NCBI GenBank assembly: GCA_947478725.1
Contig: CANJWZ010000003.1
Coordinates: forward strand, 62,001-126,000
Direction: 5' to 3'
DNA: 64,000 bases
Origin: Comamonadaceae bacterium
GTDB taxonomy: Bacteria > Pseudomonadota > Gammaproteobacteria > Burkholderiales > Burkholderiaceae_C
The number at the start of each line of letters is the position of its first letter. Within the stretch, counting starts at the first letter, position 1. A program made the translations under genes and the position numbers. Positions 24,676 through 35,142 of the stretch are shown here, in pieces. The notes beneath the pieces are model-generated. The model was not told where the DNA came from and did not search any database. It saw only the letters and a list, made by a program, of their open reading frames with translations.

Positions 24676-27087
24676 TTAGTTGGCCAACTGCTTCCAGGTC
24701 GCAATCACCGTGTCGGGGTTCAGCGAAATCGAGCCGATGCCCTGTTCTTTCAGCCACTGGGCCAAATCCGGGTGGTCGCTGGGGCCCTGCCCGCAAATAC
24801 CCACATATTTGCCCTGCCGCTTGCAGGCCGAAATGGCCATCGCCAGCAGCGCCTTGACAGCCGGGTCACGCTCGTCAAAGTCCTGCGCCAGAACTTCCAG
24901 GCCAGAATCCCGGTCCAGCCCCAAGGTCAGTTGCGTCAGGTCGTTGGAGCCAATTGAAAAGCCGTCGAAGTATTCCAGAAACTGGTCAGCCAGCACCGCA
25001 TTGCTCGGCACCTCGCACATCATGATGACCCGCAGGCCGTCTTGCCCGCGCTTCAAACCATGTTGCGCCAACAGCTCAGTGACTTTGGCGGCTTGGGCCA
25101 GCGTGCGTACAAAAGGCACCATGACTTCAACATTGGTCAGACCCATGTCGTTGCGCACACGCTTTAAAGCTTCACATTCCATGGCAAATGCTTCGCGAAA
25201 GTCTTCACTGATGTAGCGCGCTGCGCCGCGAAAGCCGAGCATCGGATTTTCTTCTTCCGGCTCATAACGCGATCCACCGATCAGCTTGCGGTATTCGTTG
25301 GACTTGAAGTCTGACAATCGGACAATCACCGACTTGGGCCAGAAGGCCGCCGCAATGGTGGCGATGCCTTCAGCGACTTTGTCAACATAAAAAGCGCGTG
25401 GTGAGGCATGGCCACGGGCCACGCTTTCAACCGCCTGCTTCAGATCGGCATCAATATTGGGGTAGTCCAAAATCGCTTTGGGGTGCACGCCAATGTTGTT
25501 GTTGATGATGAATTCCAGCCGCGCCAGGCCCACGCCCTGGTTGGGGATCTGGCAAAAGTCAAACGCCAGTTGCGGGTTGCCGACGTTCATCATGATCTTG
25601 ATGTCGATCGGCGGCATGTCGCCGCGCTGCACTTCGGTGACTTCCGTTTCCAGCAAGCCGTCATAAATGTTGCCGGTGTCGCCCTCAGCGCAGCTCACCG
25701 TCACCAGCATGCCGTCTTTGAGCATGTCGGTCGCGTTGCCACAACCGACCACGGCGGGAATGCCCAGCTCGCGCGCAATGATGGCAGCGTGGCAGGTGCG
25801 GCCGCCCCGGTTGGTGACGATGGCGCTGGCGCGCTTCATCACCGGTTCCCAATTCGGGTCGGTCATGTCGGTGACCAGCACATCACCTGCTTGCACCTGG
25901 TCCATGTCCTTGATGTCATGCACGATGCGGACCGGGCCGGTACCAATTTTTTGGCCAATCGCGCGGCCTTCAGCCAGCAAGGCGCCTTTGGCCTGGTTGG
26001 TTTTGAGCTTGTAGCGCATTTCGGCTTTGCCTTTGGACTGGCTTTTGACCGTCTCGGGCCTGGCCTGCAAGATGTACAGCAGGCCATCGGTGCCGTCTTT
26101 GCCCCACTCAATGTCCATCGGTCGGCCGTAATGGGCTTCAATGATCAGCGCGTAGTGGGCCAGCTGCTCCACGTCAGCATCGGTCAGCGAGTAGCGGTTG
26201 CGCAGCTCGGTCGGCACGTCGGTGGTCTTGACCAACTTGCCGCTGGTCTTTTTCTCATCGGGCGTGGTGAATTCCATTTGCAACAGTTTGCTGCCGAGGT
26301 TGCGGCGGATCACCGCACGCTTGCCTGCCTTGAGCATCGGCTTGTGCACATAAAACTCGTCCGGGTTCACAGCGCCCTGCACCACCGTTTCACCCAGGCC
26401 ATAACTTGAGGTGATGAACACCACATCTTCAAAGCCGCTTTCGGTGTCGATGGTGAACATCACGCCTGCTGCGCCCAGGTCGCTGCGCACCATGCGCTGC
26501 ACGCCCGCCGACAGGGCCACGTCTGCGTGGGCAAAGCCCTGGTGCACCCGGTAGCTGATGGCGCGATCGTTGTAGAGCGACGCAAACACCTCTTTCATCT
26601 TGTGCAGCACGTCGTCGATGCCGACCACGTTCAAGAAGGTTTCTTGCTGGCCTGCAAACGAGGCGTCGGGCAGGTCTTCCGCTGTGGCTGATGAACGTAC
26701 CGCAAAAGAAGCTGAGGCATTGCCCGCGCTCAGCGCAGCAAAGCTGTCACGCACAGCCTTTTCAAAATCAGCTGGAAAAGGCTGGGCTTCAACCAGTGCT
26801 CGGATCTGGCTGCCCGCTGCCGCCAGGGCACGCACGTCGTCGGTGTCCAGCGCGTCCAGCACGGCGTTGATTTTTTTGTCCAGCCCGGCATGGGCCAAAA
26901 ACAAGCGAAAGGCGTGTGCCGTGGTGGCAAAGCCTGTTGGCACCCGCACGCCCTGCGGCCCGGTGGGCAGTTGGGAGATCATCTCGCCGAGGCTGGCGTT
27001 TTTACCGCCTACCGCCTCGACATCGCTCATTCTGAGGTTTTCAAAGGGTACGACTAAGGCGTCCTGTGTAAAAAGGTTGGACATCAA
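24676..27087 (-). CDS. ppsA: Phosphoenolpyruvate synthase
   Basis: 803-residue three-domain enzyme that converts pyruvate, ATP and water to phosphoenolpyruvate, AMP and phosphate during gluconeogenesis. The N-terminal ATP-grasp part has [16 protein letters not shown] and [20 protein letters not shown]. The central swivelling domain carries the phospho-histidine in [21 protein letters not shown]. The C-terminal barrel has MVPFVRT, the catalytic Cys in [11 protein letters not shown], and SISLNPDTV. The length is normal. Its regulator gene ppsR lies divergent at 27272. Confidence 0.97.
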   Translation of the reverse strand: MMSNLFTQDALVVPFENLRMSDVEAVGGKNASLGEMISQLPTGPQGVRVPTGFATTAHAFRLFLAHAGLDKKINAVLDALDTDDVRALAAAGSQIRALVEAQPFPADFEKAVRDSFAALSAGNASASFAVRSSATAEDLPDASFAGQQETFLNVVGIDDVLHKMKEVFASLYNDRAISYRVHQGFAHADVALSAGVQRMVRSDLGAAGVMFTIDTESGFEDVVFITSSYGLGETVVQGAVNPDEFYVHKPMLKAGKRAVIRRNLGSKLLQMEFTTPDEKKTSGKLVKTTDVPTELRNRYSLTDADVEQLAHYALIIEAHYGRPMDIEWGKDGTDGLLYILQARPETVKSQSKGKAEMRYKLKTNQAKGALLAEGRAIGQKIGTGPVRIVHDIKDMDQVQAGDVLVTDMTDPNWEPVMKRASAIVTNRGGRTCHAAIIARELGIPAVVGCGNATDMLKDGMLVTVSCAEGDTGNIYDGLLETEVTEVQRGDMPPIDIKIMMNVGNPQLAFDFCQIPNQGVGLARLEFIINNNIGVHPKAILDYPNIDADLKQAVESVARGHASPRAFYVDKVAEGIATIAAAFWPKSVIVRLSDFKSNEYRKLIGGSRYEPEEENPMLGFRGAARYISEDFREAFAMECEALKRVRNDMGLTNVEVMVPFVRTLAQAAKVTELLAQHGLKRGQDGLRVIMMCEVPSNAVLADQFLEYFDGFSIGSNDLTQLTLGLDRDSGLEVLAQDFDERDPAVKALLAMAISACKRQGKYVGICGQGPSDHPDLAQWLKEQGIGSISLNPDTVIATWKQLAN

Positions 27088-27271
27088 AATACTCCGGGAG
27101 GTTTAAAAACCGGGGGGCGAACAGGCCGACACACGAACCGTATGGTTGTTTTAAGCGGGTTGGGGCGTGCATGTTGCTGCAAATCGAGATAATTGCGGCA
27201 ATTGTAGGGCGCTGCCAGTCGGTGCACGCGCCCTGCCCCGTCAATCACCCGAACCCCCCCTGTAGGCCAAC

Positions 27272-28093
27272 ATGCCCAATCGCACAGTATTTTTCATCTC
27301 AGACGGCACCGGCATCACTGCAGAGACCTTTGGCAACGCGATTCTTGCCCAGTTTGAAATGACACCGCGCCACGTCCGCCTGCCGTTTATCGACAGCGTG
27401 GACAAGGCCCATCAGGCAGTGCGGCAGATCAACCACGCCGGCGAAACAGAGGGCAAACGCCCGATTGTTTTCACCACGCTGGTCAATATGGAGATCTTGG
27501 CGGTCATCAAGTCCCACTGCAACGGCATGCTGCTGGACATGTTTGGCATGTTTGTGGCACCACTTGAAGGCGAACTGGGCATGAAGTCCAATCACCGGGT
27601 GGGCCGGTTCTCGGACGCCTCGAAAAGCCAGGCCTATGACGACCGGATAGAAGCCATCAATTTCTCGTTGGCGCACGATGACGGCCAGAGCAACCGGGAC
27701 CTGGCAAGCTCGGACGTGATTCTGGTGGGTGTCAGCCGCAGCGGCAAAACGCCTACCTCCCTTTATCTAGCCATGCAATACGGCCTGAAAGCGTCCAATT
27801 ACCCCCTGATTCCCGAAGATTTTGACCGCCGCCAGTTGCCGCCGGCACTGAGCCCGCACCGCGCCAAAATTTTCGGTTTGAGCATTGCGCCTGAGCGCCT
27901 GGCGCAAATCCGCAACGAACGCCGCCCCAACTCCAACTACGCCAGCCTGGTCAATTGCCGCCATGAAGTCCACGAAGCCGAGGCGATGATGCGCCGCGAA
28001 GGCATACGCTGGTTGTCGACCACCACCAAGTCGATTGAAGAGATCGCCACCACCATCCTGCAAGAGGTTCGGCCGGAGCGGCTGGTTTACTGA
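27272..28093 (+). CDS. ppsR: PEP synthase regulatory protein (bifunctional kinase/phosphorylase, DUF299)
   Basis: 273-residue regulator that inactivates PEP synthase by ADP-dependent phosphorylation and reactivates it by phosphate-dependent removal. It starts [25 protein letters not shown] and contains the P-loop-like [28 protein letters not shown] near 150-180. Pairing with a divergent ppsA 184 bp away confirms the target is PpsA rather than a pyruvate, phosphate dikinase. Confidence 0.96.
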   Translation: MPNRTVFFISDGTGITAETFGNAILAQFEMTPRHVRLPFIDSVDKAHQAVRQINHAGETEGKRPIVFTTLVNMEILAVIKSHCNGMLLDMFGMFVAPLEGELGMKSNHRVGRFSDASKSQAYDDRIEAINFSLAHDDGQSNRDLASSDVILVGVSRSGKTPTSLYLAMQYGLKASNYPLIPEDFDRRQLPPALSPHRAKIFGLSIAPERLAQIRNERRPNSNYASLVNCRHEVHEAEAMMRREGIRWLSTTTKSIEEIATTILQEVRPERLVY

Positions 28094-28109
28094 TTCAGAA
28101 ATAACTTCA

Positions 28110-28157
28110 GGCTGCAGCCCAATAAAAACAAGGGCTACCAGCTACGCTATTGATAGC
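28110..28157 (-). repeat. Short palindromic repeat, copy 3 (intergenic)
   Basis: On the minus strand: GCTATCAATAGCGTAGCTGG, then TAGCCCTTG, an AT spacer and ATTGGGCTGCAGCC. It lies between the convergent ends of ppsR and modC and could also form a weak terminator hairpin. Confidence 0.65.
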
Positions 28158-28166
28158 GAAAAAATC

Positions 28167-29255
28167 TTAGCCCAGCACCGCCACGCCTTTGACCTGGGCA
28201 AACACCGGGCTTCCCGGCTGCAAGTCCAGCGCCTCCAGTGATTTTTGGGTGATGCGGGCCAGCAATGTGCTGCCGCCTGCATCCAGCGCCAGCATCGCCT
28301 GACCAGGGCTGTCAGCGCTGATGCTGGTCACTGTGGCGGCAAAAATGTTCAGCACACTGGTGCCTTGTTGGCGGGTCAGCGTCAGGCTGACGTCACGCGC
28401 CTGCACCCTCACCCGCACCCGCTGGCCAAGCTTTAACGATGGATTGAGCAGACTGACTTGGCCGCCTGAAAATTCGGCATGGCTCAGGTGGTACGCAGGC
28501 TCCACCCGCGTGACCACGGCATCAATGATGGCGGCAGCCGCATCGCCGTGGGCCAGCGGCAAGTCAAGCCGGGTCATCAACTCTCTTGTGGGGCCACTGG
28601 CGGTGACTTTGCCAGCGTTCAGCAGCACCAGATGGTCGGCCAGCCGGGCGACCTCATCAGGCGCATGGCTGACGTAGAGCACCGGAATGCTCAGCGTGGT
28701 GTGCAGCCGCTCAAGAAAAGGCAACACCTCGGCCTTGCGCTCGACGTCAAGGGCCGCCAGCGGCTCGTCCATCAGCAGCAGCTGGGGGCTGGTGGCCAGG
28801 GCGCGCGCGATGGCCACGCGCTGGCGCTCACCGCCGGACAAGGTTGCGGGCTGGCGGTGAAGCAACTTTTCAATACCGAGCAGTTGAGTAGCCTGGCTGA
28901 CTGACACCTTGCGCTCAGCCAGCGGTATGCGGCGCAGCCCGAAGTCAAGGTTGCCCTGCACGCTCAGGTGGTTGAACAGATTGGCCGACTGAAAGACATA
29001 GCCCAGCGAACGGTTGTGCACTGGCTTGAACACGCCCTTGCCGTCCGCTTTTTCGTCGTCTTGCCAAACTTCGCCATTGACCGACAGCTTGCCGCCGGGC
29101 GCACGCTCCAGCCCGGCCATGCAGCGCAGCAGCGTGGTTTTGCCCGAGCCTGACGGGCCAAAAATAGCCGTCACACCGCGCCCCGGCAATTGCAAAGACA
29201 CATCGAGCGAAAAGTCACCCAAAACCTGCCTGAAAGTAGCCTGGATGCCGTTCAT
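28167..29255 (-). CDS. modC: Molybdate ABC transporter, ATP-binding protein
   Basis: 362-residue ATPase. Walker A is FGPSGSGKTTLLRC, the signature is LSGGERQRVAIARAL and Walker B is LLMDEPLAALD. The C-terminal ~110 residues (LSLLNPSLKLGQRVRVRVQARDVSLTLTRQQGTSVLNIF and SADSPGQAMLALDAGGSTLLARITQKSLEALDL) are the TOBE/Mop molybdate-binding domain found in ModC. The start overlaps the modB stop by 4 bp. It supplies molybdenum, needed here by the nitrate reductase NasA. Confidence 0.95.
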   Translation of the reverse strand: MNGIQATFRQVLGDFSLDVSLQLPGRGVTAIFGPSGSGKTTLLRCMAGLERAPGGKLSVNGEVWQDDEKADGKGVFKPVHNRSLGYVFQSANLFNHLSVQGNLDFGLRRIPLAERKVSVSQATQLLGIEKLLHRQPATLSGGERQRVAIARALATSPQLLLMDEPLAALDVERKAEVLPFLERLHTTLSIPVLYVSHAPDEVARLADHLVLLNAGKVTASGPTRELMTRLDLPLAHGDAAAAIIDAVVTRVEPAYHLSHAEFSGGQVSLLNPSLKLGQRVRVRVQARDVSLTLTRQQGTSVLNIFAATVTSISADSPGQAMLALDAGGSTLLARITQKSLEALDLQPGSPVFAQVKGVAVLG

Positions 29256-29920
29256 GGCGCCTTCGGCGCTTGCAGCCGCTGCAGGCCCAGCAAAATAGCA
29301 AACGCAAACACCATCAGCCCGCCCGCCAGCCAGTGTGCCTGGGTGTATTCAAGTGCCTCGACCAGGTCGTAGATGTGCACCGACAGCACCCGCGTCTGGC
29401 CGGGCAGGTTGCCGCCCAGCATCAACACAATGCCGAACTCGCCCACCGTGTGTGCAAAGCCCATCACGGCGGCTGTCAGGTAAGCCGGTTTGCAAAGCGG
29501 CAGCACCACGTTGAAGAAGGTGTCCAACGGCGAAGCGCGCAGCGTGGCGGCAGCTTCCAGCGGGGCGCGGCCGAGCGCCTCAAACGCATTGCCAAGGGGC
29601 TGCACCACAAACGGCAGCGAATAAAACACCGAGCCCACCACCAAACCCGCAAAGCTGAACGGCAGCAGGCCCCAACCCAGCGACTCGGTGAGCTGCCCCA
29701 CCGGGCCTTTAGGCCCCATCAGTACCAGCAAATAAAAGCCAATCACCACCGGAGGCAGCACCAGCGGCAGTGCCACCACAGCATTGACCGGGCCCTTGAG
29801 CCATGAACGCGTCGTGGCCAGCCACCAGGCCACAGGCGTGCCCAGCAGCAACAATATCAGCGTCGTGATGCTTGCCAGCTTGAGGGTCAGCCAAACGGCT
29901 TGCCAGATGGCGTCCATCAT
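29252..29920 (-). CDS. modB: Molybdate ABC transporter, permease
   Basis: 222-residue inner-membrane protein with about five hydrophobic helices. The ModB/CysT EAA loop reads NAFEALGRAPLEAAATLRASPLDTFFNVVLPLCKPAYLTAAVMGFAHTVGEFGIVLMLGGN. It lies between modA and modC with 4-bp overlaps on both sides, so the three are one operon. Sulfate-type CysT is less likely because of the ModA partner. Confidence 0.94.
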   Translation of the reverse strand: MMDAIWQAVWLTLKLASITTLILLLLGTPVAWWLATTRSWLKGPVNAVVALPLVLPPVVIGFYLLVLMGPKGPVGQLTESLGWGLLPFSFAGLVVGSVFYSLPFVVQPLGNAFEALGRAPLEAAATLRASPLDTFFNVVLPLCKPAYLTAAVMGFAHTVGEFGIVLMLGGNLPGQTRVLSVHIYDLVEALEYTQAHWLAGGLMVFAFAILLGLQRLQAPKAP

Positions 29921-30696
29921 TCGTAGCCGTATGCGTTCATGATCGCGCGGGCCTGGCCTGACTTCATGAATGTCAGCAATTGCAGCGCTGCCGGGTTGTT
30001 TGTGCCTCGCGCCAACAGCACGGCGTTTTGCTGGATCGGGCTGTGCAGATGGGCCGGCACCAGCCAGACTGAGCCGCTTTTGAGCTTGTTGTCCTCAAAA
30101 ACCTGAGACATGGCCACAAAACCCAGCTCGGCATTGCCAGTCGAAATCATGCTGAAGGTCTGGCCAATGCTTTCGCCGGTGACCAGCTTGGCTTGCAGCA
30201 GGGGGAGCATGCCGATTTTGGTCAAGGTTTCCATCGCGGCCGCGCCGTAGGGTGCCAGCTTGGGCGCAGCGATGGCCAGGCGCCTGAACTCGTTGCGCAC
30301 CAGAACGGCCCCTTTCTCGTCAACCAGCCCCGGCTTTGCCGACCACAGCACCAAGCGCCCGGTGGCGTAGGTAAAACTGGTGCCGGCCATAGCAGCGCCG
30401 TCTTTTTCGAGCCTGGCGGGCGTTTCATGGTCAGCCGACAAAAACACATCAAACGGCGCGCCGTTGGTGATCTGCGCGTAAAACCGGCCGGTTGCGCCGT
30501 AAGACAACACCGCTTTATGGCCGGTGTCTTTTTCAAACGCTTCGGCGATGCGCTTCATGGGAGCCGTGAAGTTGGCGGCAACCGCCACCTGCACTTCAGC
30601 CGCGCTGCTCAGGCCTGAAAGCGACAACACCAACACGCCCAGCACGACCGAGCATCGTCTCAAGGCGACAGCGACATGCAGCAAAGCGAGTTTCAT
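29917..30696 (-). CDS. modA: Molybdate ABC transporter, periplasmic binding protein
   Basis: 259-residue receptor with an N-terminal signal (hydrophobic SVVLGVLVLSLSGLSSAAEV). The mature part has the ModA signature VQVAVAANFTAPMKRIAEAFEKDTGHKAVLSYGATGRFYAQITNGAPFDVFLSADHETP, followed by ATGRLVLWS and PYGAAAMETL. Molybdate or tungstate is the expected ligand. It is first in modABC. No modE gene or clear ModE site was seen upstream. Confidence 0.94.
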   Translation of the reverse strand: MKLALLHVAVALRRCSVVLGVLVLSLSGLSSAAEVQVAVAANFTAPMKRIAEAFEKDTGHKAVLSYGATGRFYAQITNGAPFDVFLSADHETPARLEKDGAAMAGTSFTYATGRLVLWSAKPGLVDEKGAVLVRNEFRRLAIAAPKLAPYGAAAMETLTKIGMLPLLQAKLVTGESIGQTFSMISTGNAELGFVAMSQVFEDNKLKSGSVWLVPAHLHSPIQQNAVLLARGTNNPAALQLLTFMKSGQARAIMNAYGYE

Positions 30697-31211
30697 CGAA
30701 CCATTGTATTTTTAATACCCGCCTGTCCACCAGCGCTGATTACCCGGCTAGAGGTTGACGAGGGGTCAACGTGGTGCCGACGCGGCGCAGCGGCGCTTGA
30801 ACTTGGTGTTGGACTTGGCCCGGGTGACAAAAAAGGCGTTGACTTGATGGATCACAAACAGCCGCTGAAAGTCCACATACCCACAGTCCAGTAAATATCA
30901 AGCACCGGACTCACTATGCAGCAGGTCCAAGGTGCTGACCTCGTGCATCTTGCAGTCGATGCTATGAATGAAGGTGGGAATGGAGCCGCGCAAGTCCAGC
31001 AGGGCGTGGAGCAGACTGAAATGGCAAAAAACCATAGTCGACCATCAACTTAAGACACCCTGATGTAAAAAACGTTGGGACACTACTGGAAAACCCTATC
31101 TCATATTTAGTTTTTATCAATGGGTATAAGATTTTTAATTGGTTTTTTATAACCTAACATACGCCCCGTGCTGCGAATCAGCGCCTCTTCAACACCCTTT
31201 AAGGAATTCAC
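30697..31211. other. Gap between modA and ahpC holding an IS4 remnant
   Basis: A 515-bp stretch. Its middle is a broken IS4-family transposase (30770-31018, listed separately). The last ~150 bp before ahpC are AT-rich (catatttagtttttatcaatgggtataag) and should contain the ahpC promoter. I could not align an OxyR site with confidence. Confidence 0.6.
30770..31018 (-). mobile_element. IS4-family transposase remnant
   Basis: One minus-strand frame reads LLHALLDLRGSIPTFIHSIDCKMHEVSTLDLL, then an internal TGA, then YLLDCGYVDFQRLFVIHQVNAFFVTRAKSNTKFKRRC. This is the central DDE portion of IS4-type transposases (RGSIPTFI...D.K.HD...LD; DRGYVDF.RL; FFVTRAK.N). Both ends are missing and a stop interrupts it, so it is dead. 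It was not in the ORF track. Confidence 0.8.
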
Positions 31212-31775
31212 ATGTCTCTTATCAATACCACCATCGTCCCTTTCAAGACCACCGCCTTTCACAACGGCAAATTCGTGGACGTGTCTAACGAATCCATGAA
31301 GGGCAAATGGTCCGTTCTGATTTTTATGCCCGCCGCGTTCACCTTCAACTGCCCCACCGAAGTCGAAGACGCTGCTGACAACTATGCAGAGTTCCAAAAA
31401 GCCGGTGCCGAGGTCTACATCGTGACCACCGACACCCACTTCTCGCACAAAGTGTGGCATGAGACCTCACCGGCCGTTGGCAAGGCCAAGTTCCCACTGG
31501 TCGGCGACCCGACCCATGTGCTGGCCAATGCTTTTGACGTGTACATCCCTGAAGAAGGCCTGGCACTGCGCGGCACCTTCGTTGTCAATCCTGAGGGCGT
31601 CATCAAAACGGCTGAAGTGCATTCCAACGAAATCGCCCGTGACGTCAAGGAAACCCTGCGCAAGCTCAAAGCCGCCCAATACACCGCCGCCCATCCTGGT
31701 CAGGTCTGCCCTGCCAAGTGGAACGAAGGCGCCAAGACGATTGCCCCGTCGATCGACCTCGTCGGCAAGATCTAA
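31212..31775 (+). CDS. ahpC: Alkyl hydroperoxide reductase subunit C (typical 2-Cys peroxiredoxin)
   Basis: 187-residue peroxiredoxin that reduces H2O2 and organic hydroperoxides in the cytoplasm. Peroxidatic Cys47 is in [12 protein letters not shown]; the resolving Cys is in [13 protein letters not shown]. The AhpC1 type is supported by [13 protein letters not shown] and the [11 protein letters not shown] motif. An AAGGAATTCAC-ATG start is well spaced. It is followed by a hairpin and ahpF, which recycles it. Confidence 0.97.
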   Translation: MSLINTTIVPFKTTAFHNGKFVDVSNESMKGKWSVLIFMPAAFTFNCPTEVEDAADNYAEFQKAGAEVYIVTTDTHFSHKVWHETSPAVGKAKFPLVGDPTHVLANAFDVYIPEEGLALRGTFVVNPEGVIKTAEVHSNEIARDVKETLRKLKAAQYTAAHPGQVCPAKWNEGAKTIAPSIDLVGKI

Positions 31776-31797
31776 GCGCCCTGCCTTCCCGAATCAG

Positions 31798-31839
31798 GCC
31801 CGGGCCCAGCGCGCACATGCGCGTTGCCCGGGCTTTTTT
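31798..31839 (+). terminator. Hairpin with T-run between ahpC and ahpF
   Basis: GCCCGGGC...GCCCGGGC arms enclosing a smaller GCGC-rich palindrome, followed by TTTTTT. It should act as an attenuator that gives more ahpC than ahpF mRNA. Confidence 0.8.
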
Positions 31840-31870
31840 GTTTCTATCGACCCCTGAAAGTGAATCCGCC

Positions 31871-33439
31871 ATGCTTGACGACGCCACCAAAGCCCAACTG
31901 AAAAGCTACCTCGAACGCGCCACCACGCCGATCGAAATCGTTGCGTCGCTGGACGACAGCCCGGCCTCTGGCGAGATGCAGTCCATGCTCAACGATGTGG
32001 CTGAAGCGTCGCCCCTGATCAAACTGACGATCAGCAGGGACGACAAACAGCGCAAGCCATCTTTCTCGATCAACCGCCCGAGTGAAAACCACGGACCGCG
32101 CTTTGCCGGCTTGCCGATGGGCCATGAGTTCACATCGCTGATCCTGGCGCTTTTACAAGTGGGCGGCTATCCACCGAAGGTCGAGGCAGACATCCTTGAG
32201 CAGATCCGCGCCCTGGAAGGCAACTTCAACTTTGAAGTCTATGTCTCGCTGACCTGCCACAACTGCCCCGACGTGGTGCAGGCGCTCAATGTGATGGCCG
32301 TCCAGAACCCGAACATCCGCGCCACCATGATTGAAGGCGGCTCCTTCCAGGATGAAGTCAAAGAGCGCCAGGTCATGGCTGTGCCGACCATCTTTTTGAA
32401 TGGCACCGAATTCGGCCAGGGCCGCATGAGCCTGGAGGAAATCCTGGCAAAAATCGACACCAAAGGCGTCGAGCGCGAAGCGAAAAAGATTGATGCCAAG
32501 GAAGCCTTCGACATGCTGATGGTCGGTGGCGGCCCGGCTGGCGCAGCTGCCGCAGTTTATGCGGCGCGCAAGGGCATCCGCACCGGCGTGGTGAGTGAAA
32601 ACATGGGCGGCCAGACGCTCGATACGCTGGGGATTGAAAACTACATTTCCGTCAAGGAAACACAAGGCCCCAAATTTGCGCTGGCGCTGGAAGAGCAGGT
32701 CCGCAGCCTCGATGTGGACATCATGAACATGCAGCGCGCCAAGGCGCTCAGGCTCAACACTGGCTTGGACAACAACCTGATTGAAGTCGAGCTTGAAAGC
32801 GGCGCGACCGTGCGCAGCAAATCGGTGGTGATCTCTACCGGTGCGCGCTGGAAAAACATCAACGTGCCCGGCGAGCGCGAACTGAAAAACAAGGGCGTGG
32901 CGTATTGCCCGCATTGCGATGGCCCGCTGTTCAAGGGCAAGCATGTGGCGGTGATTGGTGGCGGCAATTCAGGTGTTGAAGCCGCCATTGACCTGGCCGG
33001 CGTGGTCGGCCAGGTGACGCTGATCGAGTTTGACAAGGCCTTGCGCGCCGATGCGGTGCTGGTGCGCAAACTGCACAGCCTGCCCAATGTGACAGTGATC
33101 ACCCATGCCCAGACAACCGAAATCACCGGCGACCAAAAAGTCAACGGCCTGATTTACAAGGACCGTGCCGACGACCAGTTGCACACCGTGGCGCTGGAAG
33201 GCGTGTTCATTCAAATTGGACTGGTGCCCAATACCGACTGGCTCAAGGGCGTGGTGGCGCTGTCAAAACACGGCGAGATCATCGTCGATGAAAAAGGCCA
33301 GACGTCTGTGCCGGGGGTGTTTGCAGCGGGCGACGCCACCACCGTGCCGTTCAAGCAGATCATCATTGCCGCAGGCGACGGTGCCAAGGCAGCGCTAGGT
33401 GCCTTTGACCACTTGATGCGGATGTCTGCGCCCGCCTGA
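31871..33439 (+). CDS. ahpF: Alkyl hydroperoxide reductase subunit F
   Basis: 522-residue flavoprotein disulfide reductase that uses NADH to reduce AhpC. The start [11 protein letters not shown] at 31871 was chosen; the track's longer frame reads through the hairpin. The N-terminal domain has the redox pair Cys129-His-Asn-Cys132 ([10 protein letters not shown]). The thioredoxin-reductase-like core has [19 protein letters not shown], catalytic [26 protein letters not shown] and [15 protein letters not shown]. The length is normal. Confidence 0.97.
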   Translation: MLDDATKAQLKSYLERATTPIEIVASLDDSPASGEMQSMLNDVAEASPLIKLTISRDDKQRKPSFSINRPSENHGPRFAGLPMGHEFTSLILALLQVGGYPPKVEADILEQIRALEGNFNFEVYVSLTCHNCPDVVQALNVMAVQNPNIRATMIEGGSFQDEVKERQVMAVPTIFLNGTEFGQGRMSLEEILAKIDTKGVEREAKKIDAKEAFDMLMVGGGPAGAAAAVYAARKGIRTGVVSENMGGQTLDTLGIENYISVKETQGPKFALALEEQVRSLDVDIMNMQRAKALRLNTGLDNNLIEVELESGATVRSKSVVISTGARWKNINVPGERELKNKGVAYCPHCDGPLFKGKHVAVIGGGNSGVEAAIDLAGVVGQVTLIEFDKALRADAVLVRKLHSLPNVTVITHAQTTEITGDQKVNGLIYKDRADDQLHTVALEGVFIQIGLVPNTDWLKGVVALSKHGEIIVDEKGQTSVPGVFAAGDATTVPFKQIIIAAGDGAKAALGAFDHLMRMSAPA

Positions 33440-33661
33440 TGGCCCAGGGGCGGCTTTGACCTTGGGGCGATGCGCTGGCAGGGGCTTGGCGAGATTCAAT
33501 GTGAACTGTGTTTTGATGGCACGGATAGCCTGCTGTTTCGTTACATTTTTCGTCAGTCTTGTGCTTGTCTAGGGTGGTGAATTGAGGGTTTTTGCGCATC
33601 CTCCTGACCGCTGGTTGACAATAGATGCATTGGGCTCATTGCCGCCCCTGACCAGCTATTC

Positions 33662-34378
33662 ATGAACGCCATTCCACTTCGCCCTGCCCGACCCTTGCCA
33701 GTCAGCCGCAACACAGCCATTGCACTGGCCGTGGTGGCTTTGCATGTTGGCTTGATAGCGGCCTTGCAAAGCGGACTGTTGATGCGGGCTGCAGAGGTGG
33801 TGGTGCCGGTGGAACTGCTGTCGCAAATCATCGCTCCCCCCGCGCCCAGAGTAACGCCTCCGCCGCCGACCCCGCCGGCACGGGTGCCGGTACCGCTTGA
33901 GCAGCCCCAAAAAGCAATTGCCAAGGCGCCCACACCAGAAGCACCATTGCCCGTTGCCATCAAAGACGCTGCGCCTGCGCCGAATGCCCCGGTGGGCACC
34001 ACCGCGCCCCAGCCAGCCCCTGCGCCGATGGCGGCCCCAGTAGCTGCAGCACCGGTAGCACCTGCTGCACCTGCTGCACCGCCCGCACCGCCCTCGGTGC
34101 AGTTACCGTCCAGCGATGCTGATTACCTGCAAAACCCGCGTCCGCCCTACCCGCCCATCAGCCGCCGCATGAACGAACAGGGAAAAACAACCGTGCGCGT
34201 GCTGATTGGGGCAGACGGCCAGCCGCAGCGGGCCGAGATTGCCAAATCCAGCGGCTTTGGCCGTCTGGACGATGCGGCCCTGGCCACCGTGATGCGCTGG
34301 CGCTATGTGCCAGGAAAGCGCGGCGGCGTGGCTGAGGCCATGTGGTTTAACGTGCCCATCAACTGGGTACTCGAATGA
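33662..34378 (+). CDS. tonB: TonB-like energy transducer
   Basis: 238-residue protein of the Ton system: N-terminal transmembrane anchor (AIALAVVALHVGLIAALQSGLL, about 20-42), a Pro/Ala-rich periplasmic linker (about 60-150, with PTPPARVPVPLEQPQ and VAPAAPAAPPAPP) and a C-terminal TonB domain (YPPISRRMNEQGKTTVRVLIGADGQPQRAEIAKSSGFGRLDDAAL). It transfers energy from ExbBD to outer-membrane receptors for iron or other nutrients. The gene starts a tonB-exbB-exbD operon. The 220 bp upstream hold no gene; a Fur site could not be assigned. Confidence 0.93.
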   Translation: MNAIPLRPARPLPVSRNTAIALAVVALHVGLIAALQSGLLMRAAEVVVPVELLSQIIAPPAPRVTPPPPTPPARVPVPLEQPQKAIAKAPTPEAPLPVAIKDAAPAPNAPVGTTAPQPAPAPMAAPVAAAPVAPAAPAAPPAPPSVQLPSSDADYLQNPRPPYPPISRRMNEQGKTTVRVLIGADGQPQRAEIAKSSGFGRLDDAALATVMRWRYVPGKRGGVAEAMWFNVPINWVLE

Positions 34379-34403
34379 TTTTTTTGATGTCTGGAGTTTT
34401 GAA

Positions 34404-35129
34404 ATGAATTCGCAATTTGGCCTGGCCAATCTCTGGTCGCAAGGTGATCTGGTCACCAAATCGGTCGCGGCCCTGCTGCTCATCATGTCGCTGGCATCTT
34501 GGATGGTCATCATCATCAAAACGCTGGACCTGATCAAGTACAAACGCATCGCCAAAAGCGCTGAAGGCTTTTGGCACAGCCAGGATTTTCAGGCTGGCCT
34601 GACCCACCTGGGCACAGACGATACCAATCCATTTCGCCAGATGGTGCTCGAAGGCCGTGAAGCGACGCTGCACCACCAGAGCACCAAAGCGCACCTGCAC
34701 GACGCGCTCGACATGAGCGACTGGGTCACACGGACGCTGCGAAACTGCATGGATGAATTTACGGGCAAGCTGCAATCAGGCATGGCCATTCTTGCATCGG
34801 TCGGTTCTACCGCGCCGTTTGTGGGCCTGTTCGGTACCGTCTGGGGTATTTACCATGCGCTGCTGTCGATTGGCGCTGCGGGCCAGGCCACCATTGACAA
34901 GGTTGCCGGGCCGATTGGCGAGTCGCTCATCATGACGGCGCTGGGCTTGGCGGTGGCCATTCCCGCTGTGTTGGGCTACAACGCGCTGGTGCGCGGCAAC
35001 AAGGGTGTACTGCAAAAACTCAGCCGCTTTGCCCATGACCTGCATGCTTATTTTGTGACCGGCGCGCGGGTCAGCTCCGGGGAGTCATCGGGCGCTACCG
35101 CCCAGGTTGTACCCTTGAAAAAAGCCTGA
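34404..35129 (+). CDS. exbB: ExbB proton-channel protein (MotA/TolQ/ExbB family)
   Basis: 241-residue inner-membrane protein. The start is MNSQFGLANLWSQGDLVTK at 34404 (the track begins 33 codons early). Membrane segments are near VAALLLIMSLASWMVIIIK, then LASVGSTAPFVGLFGTVWGIYHALLSIG (conserved pore helix region with GLFGTVWGI) and ESLIMTALGLAVAIPAVLGYNALV. It lies 25 bp after tonB. TolQ is less likely because TonB and ExbD are its neighbours. Confidence 0.94.
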   Translation: MNSQFGLANLWSQGDLVTKSVAALLLIMSLASWMVIIIKTLDLIKYKRIAKSAEGFWHSQDFQAGLTHLGTDDTNPFRQMVLEGREATLHHQSTKAHLHDALDMSDWVTRTLRNCMDEFTGKLQSGMAILASVGSTAPFVGLFGTVWGIYHALLSIGAAGQATIDKVAGPIGESLIMTALGLAVAIPAVLGYNALVRGNKGVLQKLSRFAHDLHAYFVTGARVSSGESSGATAQVVPLKKA

Positions 35130-35142
35130 ACGGAGAACAGCC

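Noticed and set aside
25408-26409. 333-residue plus-strand ORF inside ppsA
   Set aside because: Antisense shadow rich in His/Asp/Val; ppsA is intact on the minus strand.
31060-31150. OxyR site upstream of ahpC
   Set aside because: The AT-rich stretch has scattered ATAG/CTAT-like tetrads, but none with the required four-fold spacing.
33440-33661. Fur box upstream of tonB (GACAATAGATGCATTGG region)
   Set aside because: It matches the Fur consensus too poorly to call by eye.
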